A stretch of DNA of 64,000 bases from Anoplolepis gracilipes. Taxonomy: Eukaryota > Arthropoda > Insecta > Hymenoptera > Formicidae. Numbering within the stretch: position 1 is the stretch's first letter; every line of letters begins with the position of its first letter. A program made the position numbers and the translations under genes. Shown here in pieces: positions 53,123-64,000 of this stretch. The notes beneath the pieces are model-generated. The model saw nothing but the letters and a program-made list of their open reading frames with translations. It searched no databases and had not been told where the DNA came from. The DNA lies in assembly GCF_047496725.1 (NCBI RefSeq), contig NC_132986.1:2854501-2918500 (forward strand). The letters are read 5' to 3'.

Positions 53123-54414
53123 TTAATAACAAAAGAAGTTTTAATATCTCAAAATTACACCGTATAAAATTTCCATTATTTCAAAAGATGTAATCTGAGT
53201 GATTCTTGTATTTTCTCTTTGTTTACTTACTTCTTTTGTTTTACATCTTTCTTGTCTACAATCTTTGGTAACGAGGGTGAACCTTTCGTCTTCACATCCC
53301 GATGCAAATTTCCGTAGATGCATCTGGGAGTTAACTGAACTGAGGTATACGTATAATATAACTCGCATATAAGGGTGGTTTAGACATTTTTTATTGGGAT
53401 CTACAGACGACGCGAAATCCTTTGTGAAATACGACCAGAATATGTTTCACGTTCGCGCCTTTAATAAATAACATACATTGATTAATTCCATCGGGACTTT
53501 GGCATTGGATTTTCTAATTACGAAATTGCTAATGGAAAGATTCACACTACGCGTTTCTCATTCTCCACCATCCACGATTCAGACGATGTGTTCAACTTGG
53601 GATTTCAAGTCTCCCTGGAAATGATATAATACTGTTTTAATTAAATAATTATTTTTTGTTTTATTAAATGTTAATATTAGTTTTGTTTTAAAAATTATTC
53701 AAGTAATATAGTATCACCCAATATTTCATCGTCCTTTGTCATTAACATGTGTGCCCACTAATTTCTGTTTCCTTCACATTGTGATTACTCTTGCGTTGGC
53801 AAACGCGTTTGGGAAGCGATACATTAATGCGGTTTCCGCATTAGCGCAGCAAGATAAAATTTAATATGGAAAGCGCGGCCAGTTCCGCCGCGGTGAACCA
53901 CCTTTTACGTTACATCGAAACGCGCGTTAACATTCATCTTGTGTTGCAGCCGAGAGGAAGACGTCCTTAGGCAAAGATTGGCACGGTTCGTGTTTACGCT
54001 GCGAGAAATGCAATAAGACCCTAACACCCGGAGGTCATGCCGAGCACGAAGGGAAACCCTACTGCAATCACCCTTGCTATGCAGCTCTGTTCGGTCCAGG
54101 AGGTAAATGGAAAGCTTCGTCTCGGCTTGAGCGCGTTGCGCTTCGTTTCTCCTAAAACTGCTTCATATTCAAAACCTTTCACAGAACGTCGTCGTGTCCT
54201 CTTTACTTAATATATTAAATTAATATGTATCTCTCTTACCCCTATTCCATACCCCTATTCGTTTATATGCACATCTCATTGCACTTTATACTGTTTTTAA
54301 ATGAAATTTTTCGCTTATTATTTGCGATATTAAGGAGATGCGTCTAATGCAACAATCACTATGATTACAGGCTTCGGACGTGGCGGTGCTGAAAGTTACA
54401 TTTACAATAAGTAA
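49523..54414 (+). CDS. Cysteine-rich protein of the CRIP family (single LIM domain)
   Basis: Small cytosolic or nuclear zinc-binding protein that acts as a protein-protein adaptor. Three exons, 49523-49562, 53950-54102 and 54371-54414, all with phase-1 junctions, encode 78 residues, the usual CRIP1 length. It starts MPNCPKCDKPVYF, and exon 2 completes the LIM domain (GKDWHGSCLRCEKC, then HAEHEGKPYCNHPCY), giving the Cys and His zinc ligands in the expected order. The C-terminus is GFGRGGAESYIYNK, very like vertebrate CRIP1, which shares the FGRGGAES tail. The start codon has A at -3. Donors are GTAAGA and GTAAAT and acceptors are TTGCAG and TTACAG. Intron 1 is 4.4 kb and intron 2 is 268 bp. 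It faces the Pax gene convergently and the TRPA gene divergently. Confidence 0.93.
50108..50160. repeat. (TA)n microsatellite in CRIP intron 1
   Basis: About 53 bp of TA. Confidence 0.95.
52005..52100. repeat. (GA)n followed by a (CGAAA)n pentanucleotide array
   Basis: About 31 bp of GA, then about ten CGAAA units grading into CGAGA. All purine-rich on the plus strand. Confidence 0.95.
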
Positions 54415-54709
54415 ATACAAAGGCAAAAATATTTTTTTAAATTAAGATTCACAATATTGTACAATTTTGAACGCAGGGAGCAGATATGCTGTTAAATATA
54501 AGATAATGTGACCATTCGTTATATATTTATATATACGTAAAAAACTTTATTTTCTACAAAATGTTTCGAGAATGTGTATGTGTATTGAATATACTGTATA
54601 AGATATATTCAATGTATATGAGCTAAATATATATAAGGAACTATATATAAGGAAAAAAAAAAATTCTATTTTATATTTATGTATTAATTGATACCTACAC
54701 ACACATTCT

Positions 54710-54853
54710 TAATTGCTTAAAATATCGTATAGCGATAATATAGATAGTATAAGCTGCATGTTCTGTGATCATCAGAGGCTGTATAATGCCGATAAAGGAG
54801 AGATGTACATTTACAACCAAAGATGCGTTGTCATCAGAAACGAGAAAGGCTGA
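54710..54853 (+). other. Unexplained short open frame 3' of CRIP, exon-like
   Basis: A frame open from just after a stop at 54710 to TGA at 54851-54853 reads ...SCMFCDHQRLYNADKGEMY and ends RNEKG. A CAG acceptor-like site lies at 54773-54775. It is not compatible in phase with the CRIP exons: spliced in place of exon 3 it would stop after three codons. It lies upstream of the likely CRIP polyadenylation signal, so it may simply be 3' UTR. Composition looks more coding-like than its AT-rich surroundings, but no family was recognised. Confidence 0.2.
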
Positions 54854-54932
54854 AAATAGAAAATTTTAATATAAAATAAGGTATATATACATATCTATAA
54901 AGTACACAATTTTGCTGTCCCCTTATAATCTA

Positions 54933-54938
54933 AATAAA
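54933..54938 (+). terminator. Possible polyadenylation signal of the CRIP gene
   Basis: AATAAA about 520 bp past the CRIP stop codon, in AT-rich sequence. A plausible but unproven 3' end. Confidence 0.35.
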
Positions 54939-55613
54939 ATCTGAAAATATTTGTTCTAGTTTTATTTCTTGTTAGTATTGATAATTTCTGCAGAGGAACT
55001 GATGTGATTGTAAACAGATGTCGCTAAATGTATCTCTTTCCAACTATTTAATCAGCTTTTATATATATTGCAGTTTTAGAAATATAAATATTAAACTCGA
55101 TATGTGTATGTGGATCAAAACAATGTTTTTTCCACGTTATAAACACTTAAAAAGTATATAAAAATCTATATTCATATTGTATATCTATCGCTGCTGTAGT
55201 AAATTCACTACATTTAACATACTCTTGTGATAAAAGGTCTGATAATTTAATTTATCTCTAATGTTTATCTCATTTATAATATTACAATTAAGGATAAAAA
55301 TAGTTTTTAAATAATTTTTCATAAATTCTTTTTAATATCTAGACAACTTGCGAATTGAAGATAATCGCTTTAGAAAAGCAGTCAACTATAATTTTTAAAT
55401 GCTTTTGCAGATACTTTTGATTTTTACAGCACAAATTAGTCATTTAATAAGTCATTAGATGTATAAAATGTTTAATCTTGGACTACATGTCCTTCACAAT
55501 GTCTAATGGAAAAAAGATAAAGTTATAGGTAATTATGAACGTAGAAATAAGGTTTATATAAACGTTATATTTATTTAAAATACATAATATGTGACAAAGA
55601 GGGAAATTAAAGT

Positions 55614-55648
<35 letters not shown>

Positions 55649-56974
55649 AAAACGTAGAGACCACGTTCATATAAACCTCATATTTATTTAAAAAGGATGT
55701 ACAGAGTTTTGTTTGCAAGTATCAACAGCGAGACTCGGCAAGAGCGGCGCACGGAACAAGAATATCACACGGGAGACAAAACGATGAAATAAAATGATAA
55801 GACAATTGTATGTTTGTTTTTAAAATGGGCGACCGCGGCATCTTCGAAATCTCACAGAAATTCGCGAATCTACAATTCGCGGACAAATTCATGTATTTCG
55901 CCCATCGCTCAAATGCCGCGCACAGTCATTTATCTCTGCATTTTCCACATTCAATTTTTCAATATTATAATCGTGCATTATCGACTGCTTTTTCTCCTAT
56001 GGAGGCTAGAAAACGTTTACTGCAATATTGCTCTCTCGACAGGTTCTTTGGCAAAACTTATTACACATAGGTCATCATTATAATTAATAAATAATAAAGG
56101 CATTAAATAATTAATATAATAAAAATGTGTGTGATGATGGTATAATAATAATATAATAATAATATAATATAATAATAATAATAATCGTGATAAAATAATG
56201 AAAATAGTGAAAATAGCAAATAGAATAAGAATTAATATATATATAATCAGCGTCATTACGATAATAGCAATAAAGTAACAATGTATAAGTACGCAATAAT
56301 CGATCACGGGATAATCGTACCGAGCATCGGACGCAATAATCCAGCCGATGATTGACCATTCAAGATGCAAATGTATATCTCGTGTACGCACGCGATTAAT
56401 ATCACTTTTCTAAAAATTTGTGTCTTCCGTTCAACGATACTGAGCTAAAAAAAACAAAAAAAAAATTGTGTCACTGAGATTTACAAAGAGCGCGAAAGAA
56501 GGAAACGATAGCAATCTCTCGCATTTTTTCTGCATCTGCATTTTTACCTTTCCACACGGCTTTGTATCACGCTGTTGTGAGTGTAAGTAATATCGCAATC
56601 TACCGTTTGATTAGCAATTTAATGATTTCATTCGCAATCGCTAATTATCTTGATCAAAATATAAATTGCTAAAGAGCGTAACGCAAAAAAAGACGATATG
56701 GAGACGAAACGTTTGATCCTCGCGAATACGGTCTAATTATCGAGCGAAAGGCGATCGACACGGACGGAACATTGGGCGAGAGGTTGGGGAAATTTGGCCA
56801 ATTGGCTGGGAACGATAATTTTGATTTCACGAGCGCGCTTTGGATCGACGCTAACGAGTTGAAAGGATGTCTTTTACATCGACATGTTTAACATTATAAG
56901 ACGATACTCGCCTTTGAATTTACTTCAAACATATTGCAATATTTTGTTCACTAGCGCACCTTTTTTCCAGTATA

Positions 56975-57085
<111 letters not shown>

Positions 57086-57939
57086 GTGTGTGTGCGCGCG
57101 CGTGTGACTAGAAATTGTCGGATTAAGTATCGCCAAGCAATTTCTGTGATATACAACATTATATACGGCGTACTGGCTGAATTAATTTGAGACGTATGAA
57201 ATAAATTGGTAGCGCGTGCCGCTGCCGAGGCGTCAATGATTAGCGCGATTATTAAATCGGGGAACTGCTCTCTCGCGCGAGCGTAATTTCTCATTAAAAA
57301 TCACCGACGCCCGGCCGCTAATTGCGCCTTCGTGATAATCTTCTCCAAGGCGCGTTCCGCCCGATGGCGAGCGGGAAGCAGCACGACTTCCGCTGCAAAG
57401 CGGAAGCGCGTCGAACGGAACGGGGGAACGAGCGTGATCGCCGGGCCGTCGAGGAAATGTCCATGCGCCGACTTGCGCTAATTATCACGAATACGAATGC
57501 TCTCCATACAATAGCGCTCGATATCCTGCTGCGATTCGCGTACTTATCTTGATAAATTTTTTTTTTTTTTTTTTTAAATCGACCATTTGAACGATAATCG
57601 ATGAGTCGGGTGAAAGAATGTCACCTTTTAATTTTTAAATTGTTTAAACTACATCTCTTTTATTTCAATTTTTCTCCGTTATTCTCCGTTATTTCCTTTC
57701 TTTCTTTTTTTTTTTTTTTTTTTTTTTTTTTCATTAAACTTTACGTCGATCCTATACACGCCGCTCGCGACGCGTGATATATTCCGTGCGGAAAGGCCGC
57801 TTAGAACCGACACACTTTTTGCCGCATTGCTCTTTCGTTCGACTATCCGCGTTACGTGTATCAATGCCTGTGCGTGCTGCGTGCGTGAGTGGTACGCGTG
57901 ACATGTGTACGTGCAATGTGTTTGTGAATTTACTCGCGC

Positions 57940-58027
57940 ATGTGCGTGCGTGCGTGCGTGTGTGTGTGCGCGTATGTGTGTGTGTGTGTGTGTGTGTGTG
58001 CGTGCGTGTGTGTGTATGTGTATGTGT
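57940..58027. repeat. Imperfect GT/GC tract
   Basis: Alternating purine-pyrimidine sequence with CG and TA interruptions. Confidence 0.85.
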
Positions 58028-59082
58028 ACATGGTCTTTGGTTTCTACAAAAAATATATATAATATCCTTAACAGTAGTGATCGTTACGTCGACTCCTGAT
58101 TTAAAAATCTCAAACTTATCGAGTTATACTCTACGATACTCTTAAGGGATGAGGAGGGTTTGTCGTGCCTACGGGAGAGAATAAACGTGCCATCAGGGCG
58201 CTTGACTTTTTTGTTTACACAGATCATATATATATATAATATATATATATATTTTTTGTATTCTTATTTATATATGTTCAATTTATATATATTTACATGG
58301 TCGGCGACTACGTTTGCTGAGACGCAAGCGCGCGCTCGCGTGGACCATCGCGCAAAAATTTACCGCTAACTGAGGATCATTAAATTAAACTACCTATCAC
58401 CGACGTGCTCTGTCCAGAGAGCCGCGGCGATGTCTACGACGCGATCGGCTCTCGAGCGCTCGAGATCCACTCGCGTCGCCGCCAAATTGTCGGCAATTTA
58501 TGAGTTACGAGTCGATTAATCGATCGACGACTGTTTCTTCGGATCGCGATGGAAATAAATAAAACGCAATGACTGACATTTATAGCGGCGGGAAATAGCG
58601 GTGACGCGAGGGAACTCTGTACGTCAATGTCAACATGATCGACGTAGCTCGCATCAAGTTCGCTTTATCTGGTATCACATCGCGCGTTTATATTATAAAT
58701 CAAAATTAGAATTCTCTTAAATTCTCTCCGATCCGATCCACGTTTAACGCGATGAGATTCAGGGAATTTCTACACTCGTCACTCGTACACTCTCTTCAAC
58801 GTCTCTAATCCAAAAGCGTCACTTTGCCAGGTTCCCATCAACGTCCCAATCTTCCTCAATCGCGCTTCTTTTTCGATCTTCCTCCGTTGCTGTCCATCTA
58901 TCGGTTAATAGATTCCTATCATGCGAATCAAATCAACTTTTCCCGACGCGGTTAAATCAGAGATCATTGCTTAATTTCGACGTAGTGTCTCTTCGTGATA
59001 TGGCGCCCGCTGCCTCCCCGCTGATCGTCGGGAGGACGTTCGACCAGAGGCCGTTCCCCCCGGTATTCGCGCGGTTCGACCA

Positions 59083-61896
59083 TCAAGCGAGATAGAGGTC
59101 CGTCGGCGTGACGGAGGTGTGGTCCGGCTTGGTGCACGCGCTTCCGGTCGGCGAGGCTGCGCTGGCCCCGCTGCTGGCTCTCGTCGCCGCCAGGGGCGAA
59201 CGGCTGGCCACGTCGGCGCTGCTCTCAGGGCCACCGCCGGTGCAACCGCCGCCCCCGCCGCCCCCCTGCTGCGATGTATGGGTGGACGTGTCTCCGTTGC
59301 AGTAGTAGTACGTGGAATCTGAAACGAGATTGGGCCATTTCACAGTCGCGATTTTCGAGTCGCGCTTGGAATCTGCGGGTCTCTCTGTCTGTGTCAACAG
59401 TCTATATTCCTGCTCAACATATCGCGCCACGATAACGTCATAATAATATCGAATTCTTGCCGTTCCCTTTTTAGTTAATTCTAAAGAAGGGGTTTGCAAT
59501 TAAGGTGGTACTCGAAACGTTGCCCTTGTTTACGTTGCGCGTAAATCTAAATTTCTCTCGACTCATGCGCAATTTACAGTTGCATATTCAAGTGTTTTCC
59601 TCGCAACGACGTTTTCCCGCGCGGAATTAAAATGAAATAAATTGCTTTCCGTGGTGCACACCTATCTAATTTTCGCGTTTAATTATAGAGCACCTCACGT
59701 AACGCTCGCGTGGAATATCGGGAACGAGGAGGAATAAGTTGAGCGTGCGCGCCGACAGGGGAAGGGGAGCGAGAGCGCTGCGATATCGCCAACGGATCTG
59801 CGTTACGTGTTACGGATTAGTTATGTATCGCGTGTCCGATATATATAGGAGAGAGAAAAGAGTGCTTTATTATTCTATTCGTTTCTCTCTGCACGCGCGC
59901 CTTCTCTATATTTACGTATGCTCGCGGAGGAAGAGGGTATATCTTTACGTAGTTACGCGCAATCTTGTGCATTACGAAGGATTGAATCGGAAACCGTATT
60001 AGAACGCACCAAACTAGTAGCTCGTGTTGTTTATCTGATGAGCAATCGAATTGATTAATCCGCGTGTTAATGAGAAAGTTCTATTTACATTATTCGCGCG
60101 GGATTGGATCCGTGAAGTTTTTGCGTTCTTGGAATATTTTACATACGCGTAATAATAATTTCTGCGGGATACGACACTGCGACTTTCACGCGTTTGCAAC
60201 AGGATTCGCGAACGGTCGCGAATTTTTTACCTCCTTCGCACGGCGCTGGTTCGGAAGAAAAGAAAATTACAGCTGCCGTGTTCTCGTATATTCGATTCAT
60301 CCCTAATCTAATCGGTACTAATACTCACTGTTTACTTACTGAGCAACCCGCTTGTCGCTGCCCCATATCCATAGCCACTGTACGGTGCACTCGAGTACTG
60401 GGAATACGCAGCGCTGTACGCGTAATCGCCACCACCTGAACAAAAGTCGATAATAAGCTGATTAGCGCGAGTTGACAGATAGCGTGTCGACAGACGTGTT
60501 TCAAACGGTTCTCCAATAGTGTCGACGCGTTATGTTAATGTCTCAATTAATTTCTCAACCTGATCTTGTGGCTACGCTCGCGCGCGAAAGTGGCGTCAGT
60601 AATAAGTATATAATTTAGACTCTTCCGCAACTTGACTTTACGGTAATTAAAAAACACAAGGCACTTGTAACAGTGCTTATTACTATTCCTCGAGATAATC
60701 GATCTTGCTACAATTAACATTAAGCAACGTAGTAACAACAACTATCTTTGAAAAAAAGAAATGTTGAAGATAAAGCAAAGGACTAATTAAATTTTATTCC
60801 GCAAAGAATAGTGTTTGACAAACAAGAGAAGAATATATATTATTTTTTATTATTATATACACACACACACACACATCTATTAAGGATAAATGTGTATCCT
60901 CCATTGGTACGCGATTGTCTCTCTGACGAACAGAATCCGTCATTGGCCCTTCCGGGCAAACGTGCCATTGCTGGACCGCCTCGAACTGGTAAATCAGTGC
61001 CCTTCTCGGAAAGAGCTCTGACTTACCCTCCGAACGTACCGCCGAGTCCGGTTCAACCCCCGGAGGGTATACGAGCGCGCTTGTCCTTGACAGACGGTTA
61101 AGCAAGCGATTGTGTCTGATTGTACTCACCGGTGGCGTAGTGTCCGAAACTTGGAAGCATCGTCGAGTACGGCGGTATCGCAGAGGCTACTTGGGGCTGA
61201 GAAACTGGCGGCTGCAAGACCGTCAGTCCGGGATCCCCTCCGGGGGTGTTGGGGGCCGCGGGGGTGGCGTTTGTCTCGTTCTGCAACGAAATCGGGGGAC
61301 TTTGCTCGCCCCCTCCGGCCCCCACCCCGACATACGATACTGCGACGGTACTGCTCTCTGCTATGGCCATGCACAACACAACACGACATTCGAATCAAGC
61401 ACTAGCTAACGATCAGCGCCTTACGTCTAAAGCTTAATTAAACTGTTTCGGTGATAGGATCACATCAGGAAAAAATTCTGGGATCTGGGATTTTGAATGC
61501 CTCGAAATATATATTTCTATTGATGTTTTTTCTATTTACTTTTAATTCTTTTCACTTTTTCCTGACTGTATCAACGTATATATGATATTTAAATCAATAT
61601 CAATTTTAGTCTTAAAAAAGAAAAAAAAAAAAAAAAAAAAAAATCTATTACGTAGGCAAAAATTAAATATGCATTATTTTCCTTAGATTTGAATGTAAAA
61701 ATGAAATGTAATGAGATAAGAAAATAAATAATCAAATGTTGTTATCACTGAAATTTAAGACCGTAATCTCATATGTGTGTTTTTGATTCGTCCGACATAA
61801 GACATACGCAAGTGGATAATGGGAGGATTTTTACAAAGAGAGCGGGAAATCTCGCGGTTAACAATCGACGTTGGTATATATGTAAAACACACTTGA

Positions 61897-61939
<43 letters not shown>

Positions 61940-62785
61940 TAGACACGCGCATATCTGAGAGAGGCTCAATAAAAAATCTTATGCTCAGCGAAACAGGTGT
62001 ACGTGACTCGGCGCGAGACTGTAAGAGAACTAAAGAGGTGGCGAACTCACCGGTGGTGTGGTAAGGAGACATGTTAGCCCCGTCCAATGTTTGGTTCAAT
62101 TTTAGTTCTTGCATCGTCAGTGGCGCGAGCGGCGTCAAAGTACCACCTGCTATTAAGGGATCCCCATTTTTCCGTTATTGCGGTTCTCGTATCGTCGACG
62201 GACGATCAAGGCGGAACGTTAAAAGGTCGGTCGCGAAAAAAGCGCGTACGTTCTCGAAGATTTTCTTGCAAGAATTATTATAAAGGATAGCGCGAGAGGA
62301 AATATCTATACATACAACGCAAATTTGCTGTTCCCTTCGCGTTCATGTATACGACATTCAAACGGTATCGAAAAGAGTCAAAGTACTTTTGCGTACAATC
62401 ACTTTACCTCGCGATACTACTACATATTAACGGCGGGAGCAGGCAAGTTGTGCGATCGCGACTTGGACCGTTTACGTCGTCCTTCAAAAATCTTTCGATC
62501 CGGGACGAAGATCCTCGATTGAATTTCATGAGATGAAGCCGCCGTTACACGCCTCGCTTCGTCCATTCCGAAAGGCAACGATCGGGAGAATTCGCGGCGT
62601 GGCGCGACGCGACGCGGCGTGACCGAGTTGCTCGCAACACGTGCTCCATCGGAGAAAGTTCCATTCGTGTGTGTTGTGTACCGGTTACTTTTCAATAGCT
62701 CGTACCGTCCCTATATACGTTCCGCCGTTGATCGATCGCCTTTAAACGGCGCAAGAAAAGTAGAGAGCGAGATAAAGAGTGGAAG

Positions 62786-62881
<96 letters not shown>

Positions 62882-63795
62882 TGAATATATTTGTACGTAT
62901 ATATAGGAAGATAGGCGAGAAAGGTTAAAGAAAGATCCACGTATAAGAAACCCCGGCGATATGATTTTGATAAGAAGAGAAGTACAAGCGTAAAATAAAA
63001 AGAAAGAGAGAAAAGACGTCTGGTGAGAGAAGTGAGAGCGCTATTCCCTAAAGCTGGAAACGCCGAACCACCGTGTGGAGCCTCCCGCCACCTCTTCTGT
63101 CGCTGCTCGGCACAGCTCATGCATTATTAAAGCCATGTATTTAGCCGATATGGGTATGCAAAGCAAGACGTAAGCCGCAATAATAAGCGTACAGGGAGGA
63201 GACGAGATGAGGGAGGGAAAGAAAGAAAAAGAAAGAGAGAAAAGTCGGTTGGGAGCGAAGAGAAGGAGGAAACGAAAGGAAGGTGGTGGACTCGATATAT
63301 GACATTACGTACAAGAGGTTGTGGTGCGCACACACTGTCTAGGATTTCTGTGCGAGGGGAGGAACGGTAGAGAAAGAGAGATAGATATAGATAGATAGAA
63401 AGAGAGAAAGAGGCCAGGCCACGCTGACAGGGTTGGGGGTTGTCGGAGGGTGTCGGAGGGTGAAAAGAGAGGGAACGCTCACCTATGGTGCCCCCTATGG
63501 GCGGAGTGTAGAGATGGGGCGTTTGCGCTTGCGTCATCGTGCTGATGGTGCCCAGGGAGTCGTACAGCTCGGCGGAGGTGGCAATAGCGTTCCCGGGGAA
63601 TCCGCTGTGTTCGTAGTAACTGCCGCCACCTCCGCCACCTCCACCGCCGCCGCCGCCGCCGTTTCCGCCACCACCTCCGCCGCCGCCGCCGCCGCCACCG
63701 CCGCCGCCGCCGTTTCCACTACCGTTTGTGCCGTTGCCGCCGAGTTCGCTCAGGAGCTTGTGCTCGTCCTTGATGCTCCATTTACTCGACCACAG
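59083..63795 (-). CDS. sv: Pax2/5/8 transcription factor (shaven), C-terminal exons; 5' part beyond right edge
   Basis: Paired-domain transcription factor used in sense-organ and eye development. Five minus-strand exons join in frame: 63795-63483, 62146-62051, 61357-61130, 60435-60340 and 59318-59083, about 322 residues ending YLA and stop. The first begins LWSSKWSIKDEHK in phase 0; all later junctions are phase 1 with GT-AG sites. The tail GGGDYAYSAAYSQYSS, then GLLNSTYYY, matches the Pax2/5/8 C-terminal activation region (vertebrate PAX5 has GLLGSPYYY). Upstream are TPLAPLTMQELK, and PSFGHYATG just before the GGGDY segment. Exon 1 here carries two Gly runs of about 16 and 13 residues. The paired domain, octapeptide and partial homeodomain are not in the window, so the call rests on the C-terminus alone. 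The acceptor at 61358 could shift by one codon. The final 78 residues are Gly/Ser/Ala/Thr-rich and probably lineage-specific. Confidence 0.8.
60436..61129 (-). other. sv: Intron of sv
   Basis: Between the PSFGHYATG exon and the GGDYAYS exon. Contains a short CA repeat near 60859-60874 and otherwise no feature. The other sv introns (59319-60339, 61358-62050 and 62147-63482) likewise show no gene; they hold a poly-A tract near 61619-61642, a TA tract at 61900-61935 and a long GA repeat at 62791-62876. Confidence 0.7.
61900..61935. repeat. (TA)n microsatellite in an sv intron
   Basis: 36 bp of TA. Confidence 0.95.
62791..62876. repeat. (GA)n microsatellite in an sv intron
   Basis: 86 bp of uninterrupted GA. 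Confidence 0.95.
63622..63742 (-). repeat. sv: GGC/GGN repeat encoding polyglycine in sv
   Basis: Within the first visible sv exon, GGC, GGT and GGA codons encode two long glycine runs separated by a single Asn and preceded by an Asn/Gly/Ser/Thr-rich stretch. The codon mix shows it is an aged rather than freshly expanded trinucleotide repeat, although the GGC parts could still slip. Confidence 0.8.
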
Positions 63796-64000
63796 CTGCA
63801 ACATAGACCGGCGGAACCTAAAGTCGAAGTTCGCGAGTTTGGAGGGACATCCGAGAACAAGCGCCAAGATTGACTTGGATGTTGTAGCTCGGTTTGAGCT
63901 TCACTCGGTCCCGCGATTACCGCAACCGGTCGAGAGTTATGCCGAGATTCTATGGAACTTCCCCGCTCGCTTTTGATTGATTAGGGCGTTTTAATTGAAG
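63796..64000 (-). other. sv: sv intron, truncated by right edge
   Basis: Sequence upstream of the acceptor TATGTTGCAG at 63796-63805 on the minus strand. No exon seen before the window ends. Confidence 0.6.

Larger units (their letters stand above)
49563..53949 (+). other. Intron 1 of the CRIP gene
   Basis: 4.4 kb between the first 13 codons and the rest of the LIM domain. It contains a long TA tract at 50108-50160, a (GA)n plus CGAAA pentanucleotide array at about 52005-52100, a pyrimidine-rich stretch at 52360-52670 and a CA repeat near 53092-53116. The frames here (for example 52159-51419 minus) come from these simple repeats. No nested gene supported. Confidence 0.7.

Overview
This is a stretch of insect nuclear genome, most likely from a hymenopteran and perhaps an ant. 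That is inferred from small GT-AG exons in very long introns, alternating AT-rich and CpG-rich blocks, dense (CT)n, (TA)n and (GA)n microsatellites, and Hymenoptera-like versions of four animal genes. No bacterial operon, CRISPR array, rRNA or convincing tRNA was seen. Exon boundaries were worked out by hand from reading frame, splice-site dinucleotides and matching intron phases.

Layout, left to right. (1) 1-38324 belongs to the minus-strand gene pangolin (pan, TCF/LEF, the nuclear effector of Wnt signalling). Three coding exons are visible, at 38324-38172, 37978-37900 and 12879-12776. A 25-kb intron lies between the second and third, and the gene continues past the left edge, so nearly all of the left 38 kb is intron. 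(2) 38325-42645 is the upstream flank of pan, with a CpG-rich part next to its start codon. (3) 42646-46817, minus strand, holds a complete nine-exon TRPA-type cation channel with about nine ankyrin repeats followed by six membrane segments, closest to pyrexia; the model is 769 residues. (4) 46818-49522 is intergenic and contains a 0.9-kb transposon-like element with 18-bp perfect terminal inverted repeats. (5) 49523-54414, plus strand, is a complete three-exon gene for a 78-residue single-LIM protein of the CRIP family. (6) 54415-59082 is the spacer between convergent genes. (7) 59083-63795, minus strand, holds the last five coding exons of a Pax2/5/8 gene (shaven, sv). Its paired-domain exons lie beyond the right edge.

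The genes are ordinary conserved developmental and sensory genes: a Wnt transcription factor, a Pax transcription factor, a thermosensory-type channel and a small LIM protein. They do not form a pathway or cluster by function. The most informative arrangement is pan and sv being about 21 kb apart (pan start to sv stop); both sit on the dot chromosome (Muller F) in Drosophila. I found no convincing undescribed system. Second-look items are the inverted-repeat elements, a coding-like relic inside the large pan intron, the long polyglycine tract in the Pax protein, and one uncertain splice junction in the channel gene.
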